This document shows, piece after piece, positions 54,821-63,622 of a stretch of DNA of 64,000 nt. The notes under the pieces are model-generated. The model ran no database searches and was not told the DNA's origin. It saw nothing but the letters and a program-made list of their open reading frames with translations. The DNA is taken from positions 372,001 through 436,000 of the forward strand of contig NZ_CP009754.1 in the NCBI RefSeq assembly GCF_000772045.1, given 5' to 3'. Each line of letters begins with the position of its first letter. The first letter of the stretch is position 1. The position numbers and the translations under genes are program-made. The DNA comes from Streptomyces sp. CCM_MD2014 (GTDB lineage: Bacteria; Actinomycetota; Actinomycetes; Streptomycetales; Streptomycetaceae).

Positions 54821-57403
54821 ATGAGCACAGGCGCCGGGAACGCCGGGCGGACCGACCGGGTGCCCGGGCGGCTGACCGCGGCGCTGATCGACGCGTCGAC
54901 CCGGGCGATCGGAGCGGCCGGCGGCCACGTGGGCGGTGTGTACCTGCGCTCCTCCGCCCCCGGCGTGCTGCGGCTCGCCGTCCTGGCCGGACTGCCCGGA
55001 CCGCTGTTCCGCCCCTGGTGGCGCCTGCACGCCGACAGCCCGTTCCCGGTCGCCGACGCCTACCGGCTGGGAGTCCACGTGGTGCTGCCCAACGCCGCCG
55101 AGACCATGCGCCGGTACCCGCAGTTCGCGGCCGGTCTCCCCTTTCCCTTCGGCTCCCTGTACGTACCCCTCTCCGGTGCGAGCCGGGCCTACGGCGTGCT
55201 GACCGTCCTGCGGCCCGCGGCCCCCCACGCCGCCGACGTGCTGGAGGGCGCGGACCGCTTGGCCGGGCTGGCGCAGGACCTGGGCGCGGCACTGGAGCGG
55301 CTGGAGGCCGACGCCGACGCGCCGCCGGTCGTCTGGGAGGGCGAGCCGCTGTGCGTACGGCCGCCGGCCGCGGGCCGGCGCGCGCAACGCGCCGGAAGTT
55401 TCGGCTGGGATCCGGACACCGGCGCCGTCACCCTCGACGAGCCGCTGTGCGCGCTGCTCGGCATCGCGGCCGGGCACACCGGAGCGCCGGCGGGGCTCGG
55501 GACGCTCACCGGTGTGCTGGCCCCCGACGACGGTCACCGGATCGCCGCGGCGCTGCGGGAGACCGCCGCGGGCCGGCCGCCCCGGCTGCCCCTGTACGTA
55601 CGCACCGTGGACGGTTCACTGCGCCTGGTGGAGCTGTGGCGGCCGCCGTCGGCGCCGCCCGCGGGCGGGCCGGTGCGCGGCGCCGTGCGCGACCCCTCCG
55701 ACGGCACCGTGGCCGACGCCGCGGCCGACCTGCTGCCGGAGGGTGTCCTGTGCGTCGACCGGCTCGGCACCGTCGTGTACGCGAACCCCCGCGCCGCCCG
55801 GTTGCTGGGCGGGCCGCGGGCGGGACTGGCCGGCCGCTCCCTGTGGGAGGCCGTGCCGTGGCTGGACCAGCCCGCCTACGAGGATCATCTGCGCGGTGCC
55901 CTGCTCTCCCCGGAGCCGGTCCGCTTCCACGTCCGGCGACCGCCCGACGCCGGCCGCCGGAGCACGCCGCGGCCCTACGAGGGCGACTGGCTCGCCGTCA
56001 GCGTGTATCCCGGGCCGGACTTCCTGACGGCCACACTCCGCCCGGCCAACCGGGTGGCCGACGCGTCGGCCGGACTCACGCCCGAGCACGGCGTACCGGC
56101 AGGGGGCGGGACCGAGGCGGCCCCCGAGCCGGACGCGGGTGACCCGGCGCCGCCGGTCGCCACGACGGCACCGGAGTACCGCCCCATCGTCCTGGCCGTG
56201 GCCCTCACCGAGGCGGTCACCGCCCGCCAGGTGTCCGCCGTGGTCGTACGGGAGCTGCTGCCGGCGTTCGGCGGCCGCCGGCTCGCCATCTACCTGCTCC
56301 AGGACCGCCATCTGCATCTGGCGTGGGAGACGGGCTTCCCGCCCGGCTTCCTGGCGCCCTTCGAAGGGGTGCCGCTGGACGCCCGGCTGCCCGGGGTGGA
56401 GACGCTGACCAGCGGCCGGCCGCTCTTCTTCGACTCGATGCAGGACCTGGCCGCCGCGTATCCGGGCATTCCGCTGGACGCCACGGAGGGTGCCCGTGCC
56501 TTCCTGCCGCTGATCGCCTCCGGGCGGCCGGTCGGCTCCTGCATCCTCGGCTTCGAACGGTCCCGGGGCTTCGGCGCCGAGGAGCGCACGGTGCTCACGG
56601 CGCTCGCCGGCCTCGTCGCCCACGCCATGGAGAAGGCCCGGCGCTACGAGTCCGAGACCGCGCTCGCCCGCGGGCTGCAGGAGGCGCTGCTGCCCCGGCG
56701 GCTGCCCGCGCACCCGCTGCTGGAGACCGCGGGCCGCTATCTGCCCGGCACCGCGGGCATGGAGGTGGGCGGGGACTGGTACGACGTGGTGGCCTCCGGG
56801 GAGAGCATGGCACTCGTCATCGGGGACGTGCAGGGCCACGGCGTGCAGGCCGCGGCGACCATGGGGCAACTGCGCAGCGCGGTGCGCGCCTTCGCCCTCG
56901 GCGACCGTCCGCCCGACGAGGTGATGAGCGGCGTCAACCGCCTGCTGGCCGATCTGGACCCGGGCCTGTTCGCGAGCTGCTGCTACATCCGGCTCGACCC
57001 GGCCACCGGACGGGCCTGCGCGGCACGGGCGGGACACCCGCCGCCGCTGCTGCGCCACCCGGACGGACGCACCGAGACCCTCGACCTGCCCGGCGGGGTG
57101 GTGCTCGGGGTGGACCCGGGCGCGCCCTACCCGCTGACCGATTTCGTGGTCGAACCCGGCGCCGTGCTCGCCCTGTACACCGACGGTCTCGTGGAGCGGC
57201 CCGGCGCCGACATCGACGACGGGATCAACGCGCTGCGGCTCGCGCTGGCCCGGGCCGGCGCGCCCGCCGTACGGCCGGGGAGCCGTTCGCTGGCGGGTGT
57301 CGCGGACCGGATCGTCGTGACCGCCCGCCACACCGCGGACCGCCCCGACGACATCGCCCTGCTGCTCGCCACCCGCCGCATCCGCCCCGGAAGCCCCGGG
57401 TGA
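54821..57403 (+). CDS. Multi-sensor SpoIIE-type serine phosphatase (GAF/PAS)
   Basis: An 860-residue soluble phosphatase. In order: a GAF-like domain (about 15-165), two PAS-like domains (about 185-270 and 295-400, the second with LPEGVLCVDRLGTVVYANPRAARLLG), a second GAF (about 450-610) and a PP2C/SpoIIE catalytic domain (about 630-855) with GGDWYDVV, GDVQGHGVQAAATM, ARAGHPPPLL and ALYTDGLVERPG. The ATG at 54821 has GACGAGGTGGGG upstream. It should dephosphorylate STAS proteins in response to stimuli sensed by its GAF/PAS domains. Confidence 0.93.
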   Translation: MSTGAGNAGRTDRVPGRLTAALIDASTRAIGAAGGHVGGVYLRSSAPGVLRLAVLAGLPGPLFRPWWRLHADSPFPVADAYRLGVHVVLPNAAETMRRYPQFAAGLPFPFGSLYVPLSGASRAYGVLTVLRPAAPHAADVLEGADRLAGLAQDLGAALERLEADADAPPVVWEGEPLCVRPPAAGRRAQRAGSFGWDPDTGAVTLDEPLCALLGIAAGHTGAPAGLGTLTGVLAPDDGHRIAAALRETAAGRPPRLPLYVRTVDGSLRLVELWRPPSAPPAGGPVRGAVRDPSDGTVADAAADLLPEGVLCVDRLGTVVYANPRAARLLGGPRAGLAGRSLWEAVPWLDQPAYEDHLRGALLSPEPVRFHVRRPPDAGRRSTPRPYEGDWLAVSVYPGPDFLTATLRPANRVADASAGLTPEHGVPAGGGTEAAPEPDAGDPAPPVATTAPEYRPIVLAVALTEAVTARQVSAVVVRELLPAFGGRRLAIYLLQDRHLHLAWETGFPPGFLAPFEGVPLDARLPGVETLTSGRPLFFDSMQDLAAAYPGIPLDATEGARAFLPLIASGRPVGSCILGFERSRGFGAEERTVLTALAGLVAHAMEKARRYESETALARGLQEALLPRRLPAHPLLETAGRYLPGTAGMEVGGDWYDVVASGESMALVIGDVQGHGVQAAATMGQLRSAVRAFALGDRPPDEVMSGVNRLLADLDPGLFASCCYIRLDPATGRACAARAGHPPPLLRHPDGRTETLDLPGGVVLGVDPGAPYPLTDFVVEPGAVLALYTDGLVERPGADIDDGINALRLALARAGAPAVRPGSRSLAGVADRIVVTARHTADRPDDIALLLATRRIRPGSPG

Positions 57404-57521
57404 GGCCGGCCGTGCACGTCCTGGCGCCCGGCGCGGACACCCGGGTGCCCCGTCCGGCGGTCCGCCGTGTCCCACGGGGCGCCCCTCGCCTCCCGGGGCC
57501 CGGCAGTGTAGACATGAGCAC

Positions 57522-60269
57522 ATGGTCCGACTGATGGGTCGATCGGGAGAACGGTCACCCCGTCGTCCCGGCGGCCCGCACGTCCGACACCGGCAGGACG
57601 CGGACCGGTCACGGCGGGGAGCGGACGCGGGGCGGTCCGCCTCGGCGCTGCGCTCGGCGCTGTCCGGACGCAGCGTGGCCGGCCAGGTCTTCGTGATGAA
57701 CGTGGTCATCGTGCTGCTGCTCGTGGTGGCCGCGGCGGTCGCGCTGGTGCTCCAGGTGCGGCACGACAGCACGGTGGAGGCCCGCAACCGGTCCGTCTCG
57801 GTGGCCGCGACGTTCGCCAACTCCCCCGGCATCCTCCAGGCGCTGCGCGGTCCCGACCCCACGGCGGTGCTCCAGCCCCGCGCCGAGTCGGTGCGCAAGG
57901 CCACCGACGTGGACTTCGTGGTCGTCACGAACCCCGAGGGCATCCGCTATACGCATCCCAAGCCGGACCGCATCGGCAAGAAGTTCGTCGGGAACATCGC
58001 GCCCGCGCTGGCCGGCAAGACGGTGACCGAGGAGATCGAGGGCACCATCGGACCGCTCGTCCAGGCCATCGTGCCCGTCAAGGCGCCCGACGGGAAAGTG
58101 GTGGGCCTGGTCTCGGCCGGCATCACGACCGAGAACGTGGGCGGGGCCGCCGACCGCCAGCTCCCCCTCGTCCTGAGCGCGGCGGCCGTCGGGCTGGCCC
58201 TCGCGACCGGGGGCACGGCCCTGGTGAGCCGGCGGCTGCTGCGGCAGACGCACGGCCTGGGGCCGAACGAGATGACCCGGATGTACGAACACCACGACGC
58301 CGTCCTGCACAGCGTCCGCGAGGGCGTGCTCATCGTCGGCGGCGAGGGCAGGCTGCTGCTGGCCAACGACGAGGCGCGGCGCCTGCTCGCCCTGCCGCCG
58401 GACGCCGAGGGCCGGCACGTCGGCGCCCTCGGGCTGCCGTCCGACCTGGCGGAGCTGCTCGCCTCCGGCCAGGCCGCCACCGACGAGGTGCACCTGGTCA
58501 AGAACCGGCTGCTGGCCATCAACCAGCGGCCCACGGACGTACGGGGCGGACCGGCCGGCAGCGTCGCGACGCTGCGCGACTCGACCGAGCTGCGGGCCCT
58601 GTCCGGCCGGGCCGAGACCGCCCGGGAGCGCCTGGACATCCTGTACGCGGCCGGGGTGGGCATCGGCACCAGCCTCGACGTCACCCGCACCGCCGAGGAA
58701 CTGGGCGAGCTGGCCGTGCCCCGGTTCGCGGACTACGTCACCGTGGACCTGTTCGACACCGTGCTGGCCGGCGGTCAGCCGGACAGTGCGACGCCGCTGC
58801 GCCGCACCGCGCGCAGCGGCGTCAGCGAGGAGGTCCCGCTCTATCCCGTGGGCCGGCAGATCCGTTACGTCGACTCCTCGCCGCAGGGCCGCACGCTGCG
58901 GACCGGCCGGGCCGTCCTGGAGCCCCGCCTCGGCGAGGCGCCGGGCTGGCAGGCGCAGGACCACGAGCGCTCCGCGCAGGTGGTGGAGTACGGCGTCCAC
59001 TCGCTGATCACCGTCCCGCTGCGTGCGGGCAGCCTGGTGCTCGGGGTGGTGAGCTTCTGGCGTTCGGACAAGCCCGAGCCGTTCGACGAGGACGAGCTGG
59101 CGCTCGGCGAGGAGCTGGTCGCGCGGGCCGCGGTCTCCATCGACAACGCGCGCCGCTACACCCGCGAGCACAGCATGGCGGTGACCCTCCAGCGCAGTCT
59201 GCTGCCCCGCAGGCTGCCGGACCAGAACGCCCTGGACGTCGCCTACCGCTACCTGCCCGCGCAGGCCGGGGTCGGCGGGGACTGGTTCGACGTGCTGCCG
59301 CTGTCCGGGGCCCGGGTCGCGCTCGTCGTCGGCGACGTCGTCGGGCACGGGCTGCACGCCGCTGCCACCATGGGCCGGCTGCGGACGGCGGTGCACAACT
59401 TCACCGCTCTCGATCTCCCGCCCGACGAACTGCTCGGGCTCCTGGACGAGCTGGTCGGCCGCATCGACCAGGACGAGGCGGCCGACGACAGCAGCGCCCC
59501 GGTGACCGGTGCGACCTGCCTCTACGCGATCTACGACCCGGTCGCCGGCTCCTGTGTGATGGCCCGGGCGGGCCATCCGCCGCCGGCCCTGATCCGGCCC
59601 GACGGCACGGTGGAGTTCCCCGAGGTGCCCGCGGGGCCCCCGCTGGGCCTGGGCGGTCTCCCGTTCGAGACGACGGAACTGCGGCTGGCGGAGGGCAGCC
59701 GGCTCGTGCTGTACACCGACGGGCTGGTCGAGGACCGCCTGCACGACATCGACGTCGGCCTGGAACAGCTGCGCCGGGCACTGGAGACGGCCGGCGAGAC
59801 GCCCGAGGAGACCTGCCGGACCGTCCTGGACGCCCGGCTCCCGGACCGGCCGGGCGACGACATCGCGCTGCTGGTCGCCCGCACCCGGACGCTGGGCCCC
59901 GACCAGGTCGCGGAGTGGGACGTCCCGAACGATCCCGCGGCGGTCGGCGAGGTGCGTTCCCAGGTCACCCGGCGGCTGGGCGAGTGGGGCCTGGACGAGC
60001 TGGTGTTCACCACGGAGCTGATCCTCAGCGAGCTGGTCACCAACGCCATCCGGTACGGCGGCGAGACCGTCCACGTCCGGGTGGTGCGCGACCGCAGCCT
60101 GATCTGCGAGGTGTTCGACAGCTCCAGCACCTCGCCGCATCTGCGGTACGCGGCCATGACGGACGAGGGCGGGCGCGGCCTGTTCCTGGTCGCGCAGCTC
60201 GCGGAGCGCTGGGGCACCCGCTACACCCCGGCGGGCAAGGTCATCTGGGCGGAGCAGCCGGCGCCCTGA
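57522..60269 (+). CDS. Membrane sensor SpoIIE phosphatase fused to an RsbW-type kinase domain
   Basis: A 915-residue protein. Two membrane helices (about 55-75 and 205-228) flank an extracellular sensor (sCache-like; DVDFVVVTNPEGIRYTHPKPDRIGKKFVG). Cytoplasmic PAS (about 250-345), GAF (about 365-545) and SpoIIE phosphatase (about 560-790; GGDWFDVL, GDVVGHGLHAAATM, VLYTDGLVED) follow. A HATPase_c domain (about 800-915; LILSELVTNAIRYGG, GGRGLFLVAQL) ends it. It thus joins a STAS phosphatase and a possible anti-sigma kinase in one chain under a membrane sensor. The start may be ATG 57522 or ATG 57534. Confidence 0.93.
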   Translation: MVRLMGRSGERSPRRPGGPHVRHRQDADRSRRGADAGRSASALRSALSGRSVAGQVFVMNVVIVLLLVVAAAVALVLQVRHDSTVEARNRSVSVAATFANSPGILQALRGPDPTAVLQPRAESVRKATDVDFVVVTNPEGIRYTHPKPDRIGKKFVGNIAPALAGKTVTEEIEGTIGPLVQAIVPVKAPDGKVVGLVSAGITTENVGGAADRQLPLVLSAAAVGLALATGGTALVSRRLLRQTHGLGPNEMTRMYEHHDAVLHSVREGVLIVGGEGRLLLANDEARRLLALPPDAEGRHVGALGLPSDLAELLASGQAATDEVHLVKNRLLAINQRPTDVRGGPAGSVATLRDSTELRALSGRAETARERLDILYAAGVGIGTSLDVTRTAEELGELAVPRFADYVTVDLFDTVLAGGQPDSATPLRRTARSGVSEEVPLYPVGRQIRYVDSSPQGRTLRTGRAVLEPRLGEAPGWQAQDHERSAQVVEYGVHSLITVPLRAGSLVLGVVSFWRSDKPEPFDEDELALGEELVARAAVSIDNARRYTREHSMAVTLQRSLLPRRLPDQNALDVAYRYLPAQAGVGGDWFDVLPLSGARVALVVGDVVGHGLHAAATMGRLRTAVHNFTALDLPPDELLGLLDELVGRIDQDEAADDSSAPVTGATCLYAIYDPVAGSCVMARAGHPPPALIRPDGTVEFPEVPAGPPLGLGGLPFETTELRLAEGSRLVLYTDGLVEDRLHDIDVGLEQLRRALETAGETPEETCRTVLDARLPDRPGDDIALLVARTRTLGPDQVAEWDVPNDPAAVGEVRSQVTRRLGEWGLDELVFTTELILSELVTNAIRYGGETVHVRVVRDRSLICEVFDSSSTSPHLRYAAMTDEGGRGLFLVAQLAERWGTRYTPAGKVIWAEQPAP

Positions 60270-60370
60270 CGGCCGCGGAGGCCCTCCCCCGGACCGACCC
60301 GGGAGCCTCGGTCGCCCTCGGTCCGTACCGATTCCGTGCGAGACGGGTGTCCGGCGGGCCGATTGTCTGG

Positions 60371-60385
60371 TAGGAAACTTTCCTA
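60371..60385. promoter_or_regulatory. CsnR-type palindrome TAGGAAACTTTCCTA
   Basis: A perfect 15-bp dyad (TAGGAAA-C-TTTCCTA), 45 bp before the chitosanase start. Dyads with GGAAA-N-TTTCC are reported as CsnR operators ahead of Streptomyces chitosanase genes. Confidence 0.75.
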
Positions 60386-60429
60386 TCAGTGCCCGGCACT
60401 CCCGACCCCCCACCACACCTGGAGATTCC

Positions 60430-61275
60430 GTGAGGCACCCCTTCCCCGACCCGGCGCGCCCCTCAGGCCCCTCGCGCCGTACCGTGATCGCCATGGCATG
60501 CGCGTCCCTGGCGACAGTCCCTCTCCTCACCCCCTCGCGGGCCGCGGCGGCCTCCGCGCGGGCGACGGGGCTCGACGACCCGGCGAAGAAGGAGATCGCC
60601 ATGCAACTGGTGTCGAGCGCGGAGAACTCCTCGCTCGACTGGAAGGCGCAGTACCGGTACATCGAGGACATCGGCGACGGCCGCGGCTACACCGCCGGCA
60701 TCATCGGCTTCTGCTCCGGCACCGGTGACATGCTCGACCTGGTGGAGCTGTACGCCGAGCGCAACCCCGGCAACCTGCTCGCGCCCTATCTGCCCGCGCT
60801 GCGCCGGGTGGACGGCTCCGACTCGCACGAGGGCCTCGACCCCGGCTTCCCGGACGACTGGCGCCGGGCCGCCGACACGGACCCCGGGTTCCGCCGGGCG
60901 CAGGACGACGAGCGCGACCGCGTCTACTTCGACCCCGCCGTACGGCGCGGCAAGGAGGACGGGCTGCGGACGCTGGGGCAGTTCGCGTACTACGACGCGA
61001 TCGTCATGCACGGCGACGGCGGCGACCGTCTGAGCTTCGGCAGCATCCGCGAGCGCGCCCTGGGCCGGGCCCGGCCGCCGGCCCGGGGCGGGGACGAGGT
61101 GGCCTATCTGCACGCCTTCCTCGACGCGCGGGTGTGGGCCATGAAGCAGGAGGAGGCGCACAGCGACACCAGCCGGGTCGACACGGCCCAGCGCGTCTTC
61201 CTTGACGAGGGCAGCCTGGACCTCGAGCCGCCGCTGGACTGGCACGTGTACGGGGACGCCTATCACATCGGCTGA
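60430..61275 (+). CDS. csn: Secreted chitosanase, GH46 (Tat signal)
   Basis: A 281-residue enzyme. A twin-arginine signal (SRRTVIAMACASLATVPLL) ends near residue 41. The GH46 catalytic pair is Glu65 (SSAENSSLDW) and Asp83 (IGDGRGYT), 18 residues apart as in the N174 enzyme. The rest of the family signature (GFCSGTGDMLDLVELY, ALRRVDGSDSHEGLD) is intact. The GTG at 60430 has TGGAG upstream. It hydrolyses chitosan outside the cell. The upstream CsnR-type palindrome suggests induction by glucosamine oligomers. Confidence 0.96.
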   Translation: MRHPFPDPARPSGPSRRTVIAMACASLATVPLLTPSRAAAASARATGLDDPAKKEIAMQLVSSAENSSLDWKAQYRYIEDIGDGRGYTAGIIGFCSGTGDMLDLVELYAERNPGNLLAPYLPALRRVDGSDSHEGLDPGFPDDWRRAADTDPGFRRAQDDERDRVYFDPAVRRGKEDGLRTLGQFAYYDAIVMHGDGGDRLSFGSIRERALGRARPPARGGDEVAYLHAFLDARVWAMKQEEAHSDTSRVDTAQRVFLDEGSLDLEPPLDWHVYGDAYHIG

Positions 61276-61282
61276 CCCCGCG

Positions 61283-61311
61283 CCCCGGTGAGGCCGGCGG
61301 CCTCACCGGGG
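61283..61311. terminator. Terminator hairpin after the chitosanase gene
   Basis: A 13-bp perfect stem (CCCCGGTGAGGCC / GGCCTCACCGGGG) with a GGC loop, 7 bp after the stop. Confidence 0.85.
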
Positions 61312-61327
61312 CCGCCGGGCACGACGC

Positions 61328-61365
61328 GGGCCGCGGAACCCGGCCGTCGCCCGGTTCCGCGGCCC
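61328..61365. terminator. Second hairpin, downstream of the CsbD-like gene
   Basis: A 13-bp perfect stem (GGGCCGCGGAACC / GGTTCCGCGGCCC) with a 12-base loop, between the convergent chitosanase and CsbD-like genes. Confidence 0.8.
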
Positions 61366-61390
61366 GTGGGCCGTCCCGTCCGTTCCGGTG

Positions 61391-61564
61391 TCAGTGCCGG
61401 AACACGTCCTTGCCCTTCTCCTTGGCCTGCCGGGCGTCGCCCTTGGACTGCGCGGCGCGGCCCTCGGCCGTCATCCTCTCGTTCCCGACGGCCCGGCCGG
61501 CCGCTTCCTTGGCCTTCCCCTTGGCCTGCTCCATCTTGGCCCTGGACTTCTGGTTGCCGGCCAC
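61391..61564 (-). CDS. CsbD-like small stress protein
   Basis: A 57-residue charged helical protein: AGNQKSRAKMEQAKGKAKEA, AAGRAVGNERMTAEGRAAQSKGD, ARQAKEKGKDVFRH, which follows the CsbD family pattern (KGKxKEAxGxxxxxxxxxxEGxxxxxxGxxxxxxGxxKD). The GTG at 61564 has AGAGGTGA at good spacing. CsbD is a sigma-B-regulated stress protein in Bacillus. No sigma-B motif is seen on this strand. It is too short for most ORF lists. Confidence 0.85.
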   Translation of the reverse strand: MAGNQKSRAKMEQAKGKAKEAAGRAVGNERMTAEGRAAQSKGDARQAKEKGKDVFRH

Positions 61565-61720
61565 AGTGGTTCACCTCTCGGCGTTGGGTGAGCGATGTCC
61601 TGCCCCGCGGGTCGCCCCGCGCGGCGGGTCCAAACGTGCGAACGCCCGGCAGGGGTGTCCGGCGGGGCAATGGGTACGAGCACCGGCAAGGGAAGCACCT
61701 CGTCGACTCGGAGGAACGTC

Positions 61721-61867
61721 ATGGCCGGAGTACTGGACCAGATCAAGCGGTTCGCGCGCAGTCCGCAGGGCCGCCGGGCGGCGGAGCAGGTGCGCCGGGC
61801 CGCCTCGGACCCCCGCCGCCGCGCACAGGCACAGGAGATGCTGCGCAAGTTCGGCAAGCGCCGCTGA
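61721..61867 (+). CDS. Small basic helical protein (48 residues)
   Basis: Starts MAGVLDQIKRFARSPQGRRAAEQ and ends LRKFGKRR. It has 13 Arg or Lys residues and one long predicted helix. The ATG at 61721 has CGGAGGAACGTC upstream. A GGGTAC hexamer 44 bp upstream (61672-61677) resembles a sigma-B -10, but the matching -35 is poor. It lies between CsbD-like and MFS genes. The function is unknown; similar small proteins occur in many Streptomyces. Confidence 0.75.
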   Translation: MAGVLDQIKRFARSPQGRRAAEQVRRAASDPRRRAQAQEMLRKFGKRR

Positions 61868-61904
61868 GCGCGACTCGCCGCCGCGCCGCCGAGCGACGGG
61901 AGGG

Positions 61905-63374
61905 TCAGTTCTGGCCGGCGTGGGTGTGGCTGTGGGACGTCTCCGGCGGGCAGTTCCGGTCGTGACCGGGACGGTCCCGCCGCCAGTCGCGGACCGCGAC
62001 GGTCAGCGCGCACAGCATGGCGGCGACTCCGGTACCCACCGACAGGGCCACGGCCTCGTGGTAGTCGTCGTGGGTGGCGTTCAGCGTCAGGTAGAAGAGC
62101 CCCGGCAGCGCGGCGGTGCCCACGGCGCCGCCCAGCCGCTGGCCGGTCTGCAGGGCGCCCCCGGCCGCGCCCGCCATCCGTACCGGCACGTCGCGCAGCG
62201 TCATCGTGATGTTGGGGGAGATCACGCAGCCGCTGCCCAGCCCGCCGAGCAGCAGCGCCGGGGCCGCGAACCAGGCGGCCTGGCCGGAGGGCGCGAGCCA
62301 GAGCAGCAGCGCGGTCGTGCCCAGCCCCGCCATGACGGCGACCAGTCCCCACACGGTCAGCAGCCGCCCCAGGCGTTCCACCAGTCGGCCCGCCACGGCC
62401 GCGGCGACGGCCGAGCCCACCGCGAACGGGGTCACCGCCAGGCCCGACATGAGCGGTGAGTAGCCCAGCCCGTTCTGGAAGAAGAGCGCGAAGACGAGCC
62501 ACACCCCGCTGAAGCCGACGAAGTACAGGGCTCCGAGCCCCGCGCCGGTGGCGTAGCCGCGGGTCTCGGTCAACAGTCCCGGTTCCAGGAGCGGCTGGCC
62601 GCCCCGGAGGGCGACGCGGCGCTCCCAGCGGGCGAATGCGGCCAGGACCAGCGCTCCCACCGGGAACAGCCACCACGCCTTGGTCAGACCCCCGCCCTCG
62701 GCGAGGACCAGCGGCAGCATCACCGCCAGGATGCCCGCGCCGAGCAGTGCCACCCCCACCGGATCGAGGCGTCCCGGGCCGCCGGGCGCGACCCGCGGCA
62801 GCAGACGGAAGCCCAGGAGCAGAGCCAGCAGGCCGACCGGCACGTTCACGTAGAAGATCCACCGCCAGCCCTCGGGGCCGGCCAGCGCCAGGATCAGGCC
62901 GCCCACGACCGGCCCCACGGCGCTGGAGACCCCCACGGTGGCGCCGAAGAGGCCGAACGCGCGCCCGCGTTCCGCGCCCCGGAACAGCTGCTGGATCAAA
63001 GCCGAGTTCTGCGGTGCCAGGCTGCCCGCGGCGACGCCCTGGGCGAGGCGGGCCGCGACGAGCAGCTCGATGCCGGGCGCGGCCCCGGCCGCGGCGCTGA
63101 AGAGCACGAAGGCGGCCAGGGCGACGAGGAAGACGCGGCGCCTGCCGAACGCGTCGCCGATCCGCCCCGCGGTCACCAGGGTCAGGGCGAACGCCAGCGC
63201 ATAACCGGAGACGACCCACTGCACGGACGCCGGCGAGGCGTGCAGCCCCTCTTGCATGGAAGGCAGGGCCACGGCGACGATCGTGACGTCCAGCAGGGTC
63301 ATGAACCCGGCGACCAGGGTGACCCACAGGGCCCGCCACCGGCGGGGATCGGGTTCGTCGTCCGGACGCTGCAC
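61905..63374 (-). CDS. MFS transporter, DHA2 family (14 TM drug exporter type)
   Basis: A 489-residue major facilitator protein with about 14 hydrophobic segments. Signatures are FMTLLDVTIVAVALPSMQ (motif D1), GRIGDAFGRRRVFL (motif A) and GLFGATVGVSSAVGPVVGGLI (motif C, antiporter). The GTG at 63374 has GAGGGGAGCCC upstream. It probably exports a drug or metabolite by proton antiport. It diverges from the ferredoxin reductase gene across 248 bp containing a dyad that may bind its regulator; no TetR/MarR gene is adjacent. Confidence 0.93.
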   Translation of the reverse strand: MQRPDDEPDPRRWRALWVTLVAGFMTLLDVTIVAVALPSMQEGLHASPASVQWVVSGYALAFALTLVTAGRIGDAFGRRRVFLVALAAFVLFSAAAGAAPGIELLVAARLAQGVAAGSLAPQNSALIQQLFRGAERGRAFGLFGATVGVSSAVGPVVGGLILALAGPEGWRWIFYVNVPVGLLALLLGFRLLPRVAPGGPGRLDPVGVALLGAGILAVMLPLVLAEGGGLTKAWWLFPVGALVLAAFARWERRVALRGGQPLLEPGLLTETRGYATGAGLGALYFVGFSGVWLVFALFFQNGLGYSPLMSGLAVTPFAVGSAVAAAVAGRLVERLGRLLTVWGLVAVMAGLGTTALLLWLAPSGQAAWFAAPALLLGGLGSGCVISPNITMTLRDVPVRMAGAAGGALQTGQRLGGAVGTAALPGLFYLTLNATHDDYHEAVALSVGTGVAAMLCALTVAVRDWRRDRPGHDRNCPPETSHSHTHAGQN

Positions 63375-63509
63375 ACGGGCTCCCCTCGTGAGGCTGCACG
63401 GGACGCGCCACTTCGCCCCACGCCTGCGTCACCCGTGACCGGCCCTTCAAACACCGGTCCGTGCCCGTGTCCCCGCCCGGGTCGCCGGCCCCAGCCCCAA
63501 ACCTGAACC

Positions 63510-63542
63510 ATGAGATCCCATAAGGTGTACTTATGACCTCAT
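63510..63542. promoter_or_regulatory. Nested dyad CATAAG-N5-CTTATG between MFS and fprA
   Basis: CATAAG (63519-63524) and CTTATG (63530-63535) flank GTGTA, with outer arms ATGAG (63510-63514) and CTCAT (63538-63542). The AT-rich dyad is a plausible operator for either divergent gene. Confidence 0.55.
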
Positions 63543-63563
63543 AGACCGGACCCGCGTACCGAC

Positions 63564-63582
63564 TTAGGCTTGCCTTAGCTTA
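63564..63582. promoter_or_regulatory. Iron-box-like sequence upstream of fprA
   Basis: TTAGGCTTGCCTTAGCTTA; its complement matches about 14 of 19 positions of the DmdR/IdeR iron-box consensus TTAGGTTAGGCTMACCTAA. It lies about 41 bp before the reductase ATG, in the promoter zone. Confidence 0.6.
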
Positions 63583-63622
63583 GGCTTCCCCGAGAGTCGA
63601 TCTGTTACCGCTCGAAGGGAAC

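Noticed and set aside
57609..60671. A 1020-codon open frame on the minus strand opposite the membrane phosphatase
   Set aside because: It is the antisense shadow of a well-supported gene. Long antisense frames are expected with very high GC at third positions, and its translation shows no domains.
61651..61677. Sigma-B promoter for the 48-residue protein (GGGTAC at 61672)
   Set aside because: The -10 is perfect but no GNNTT at the needed spacing. Mentioned only in the gene entry.
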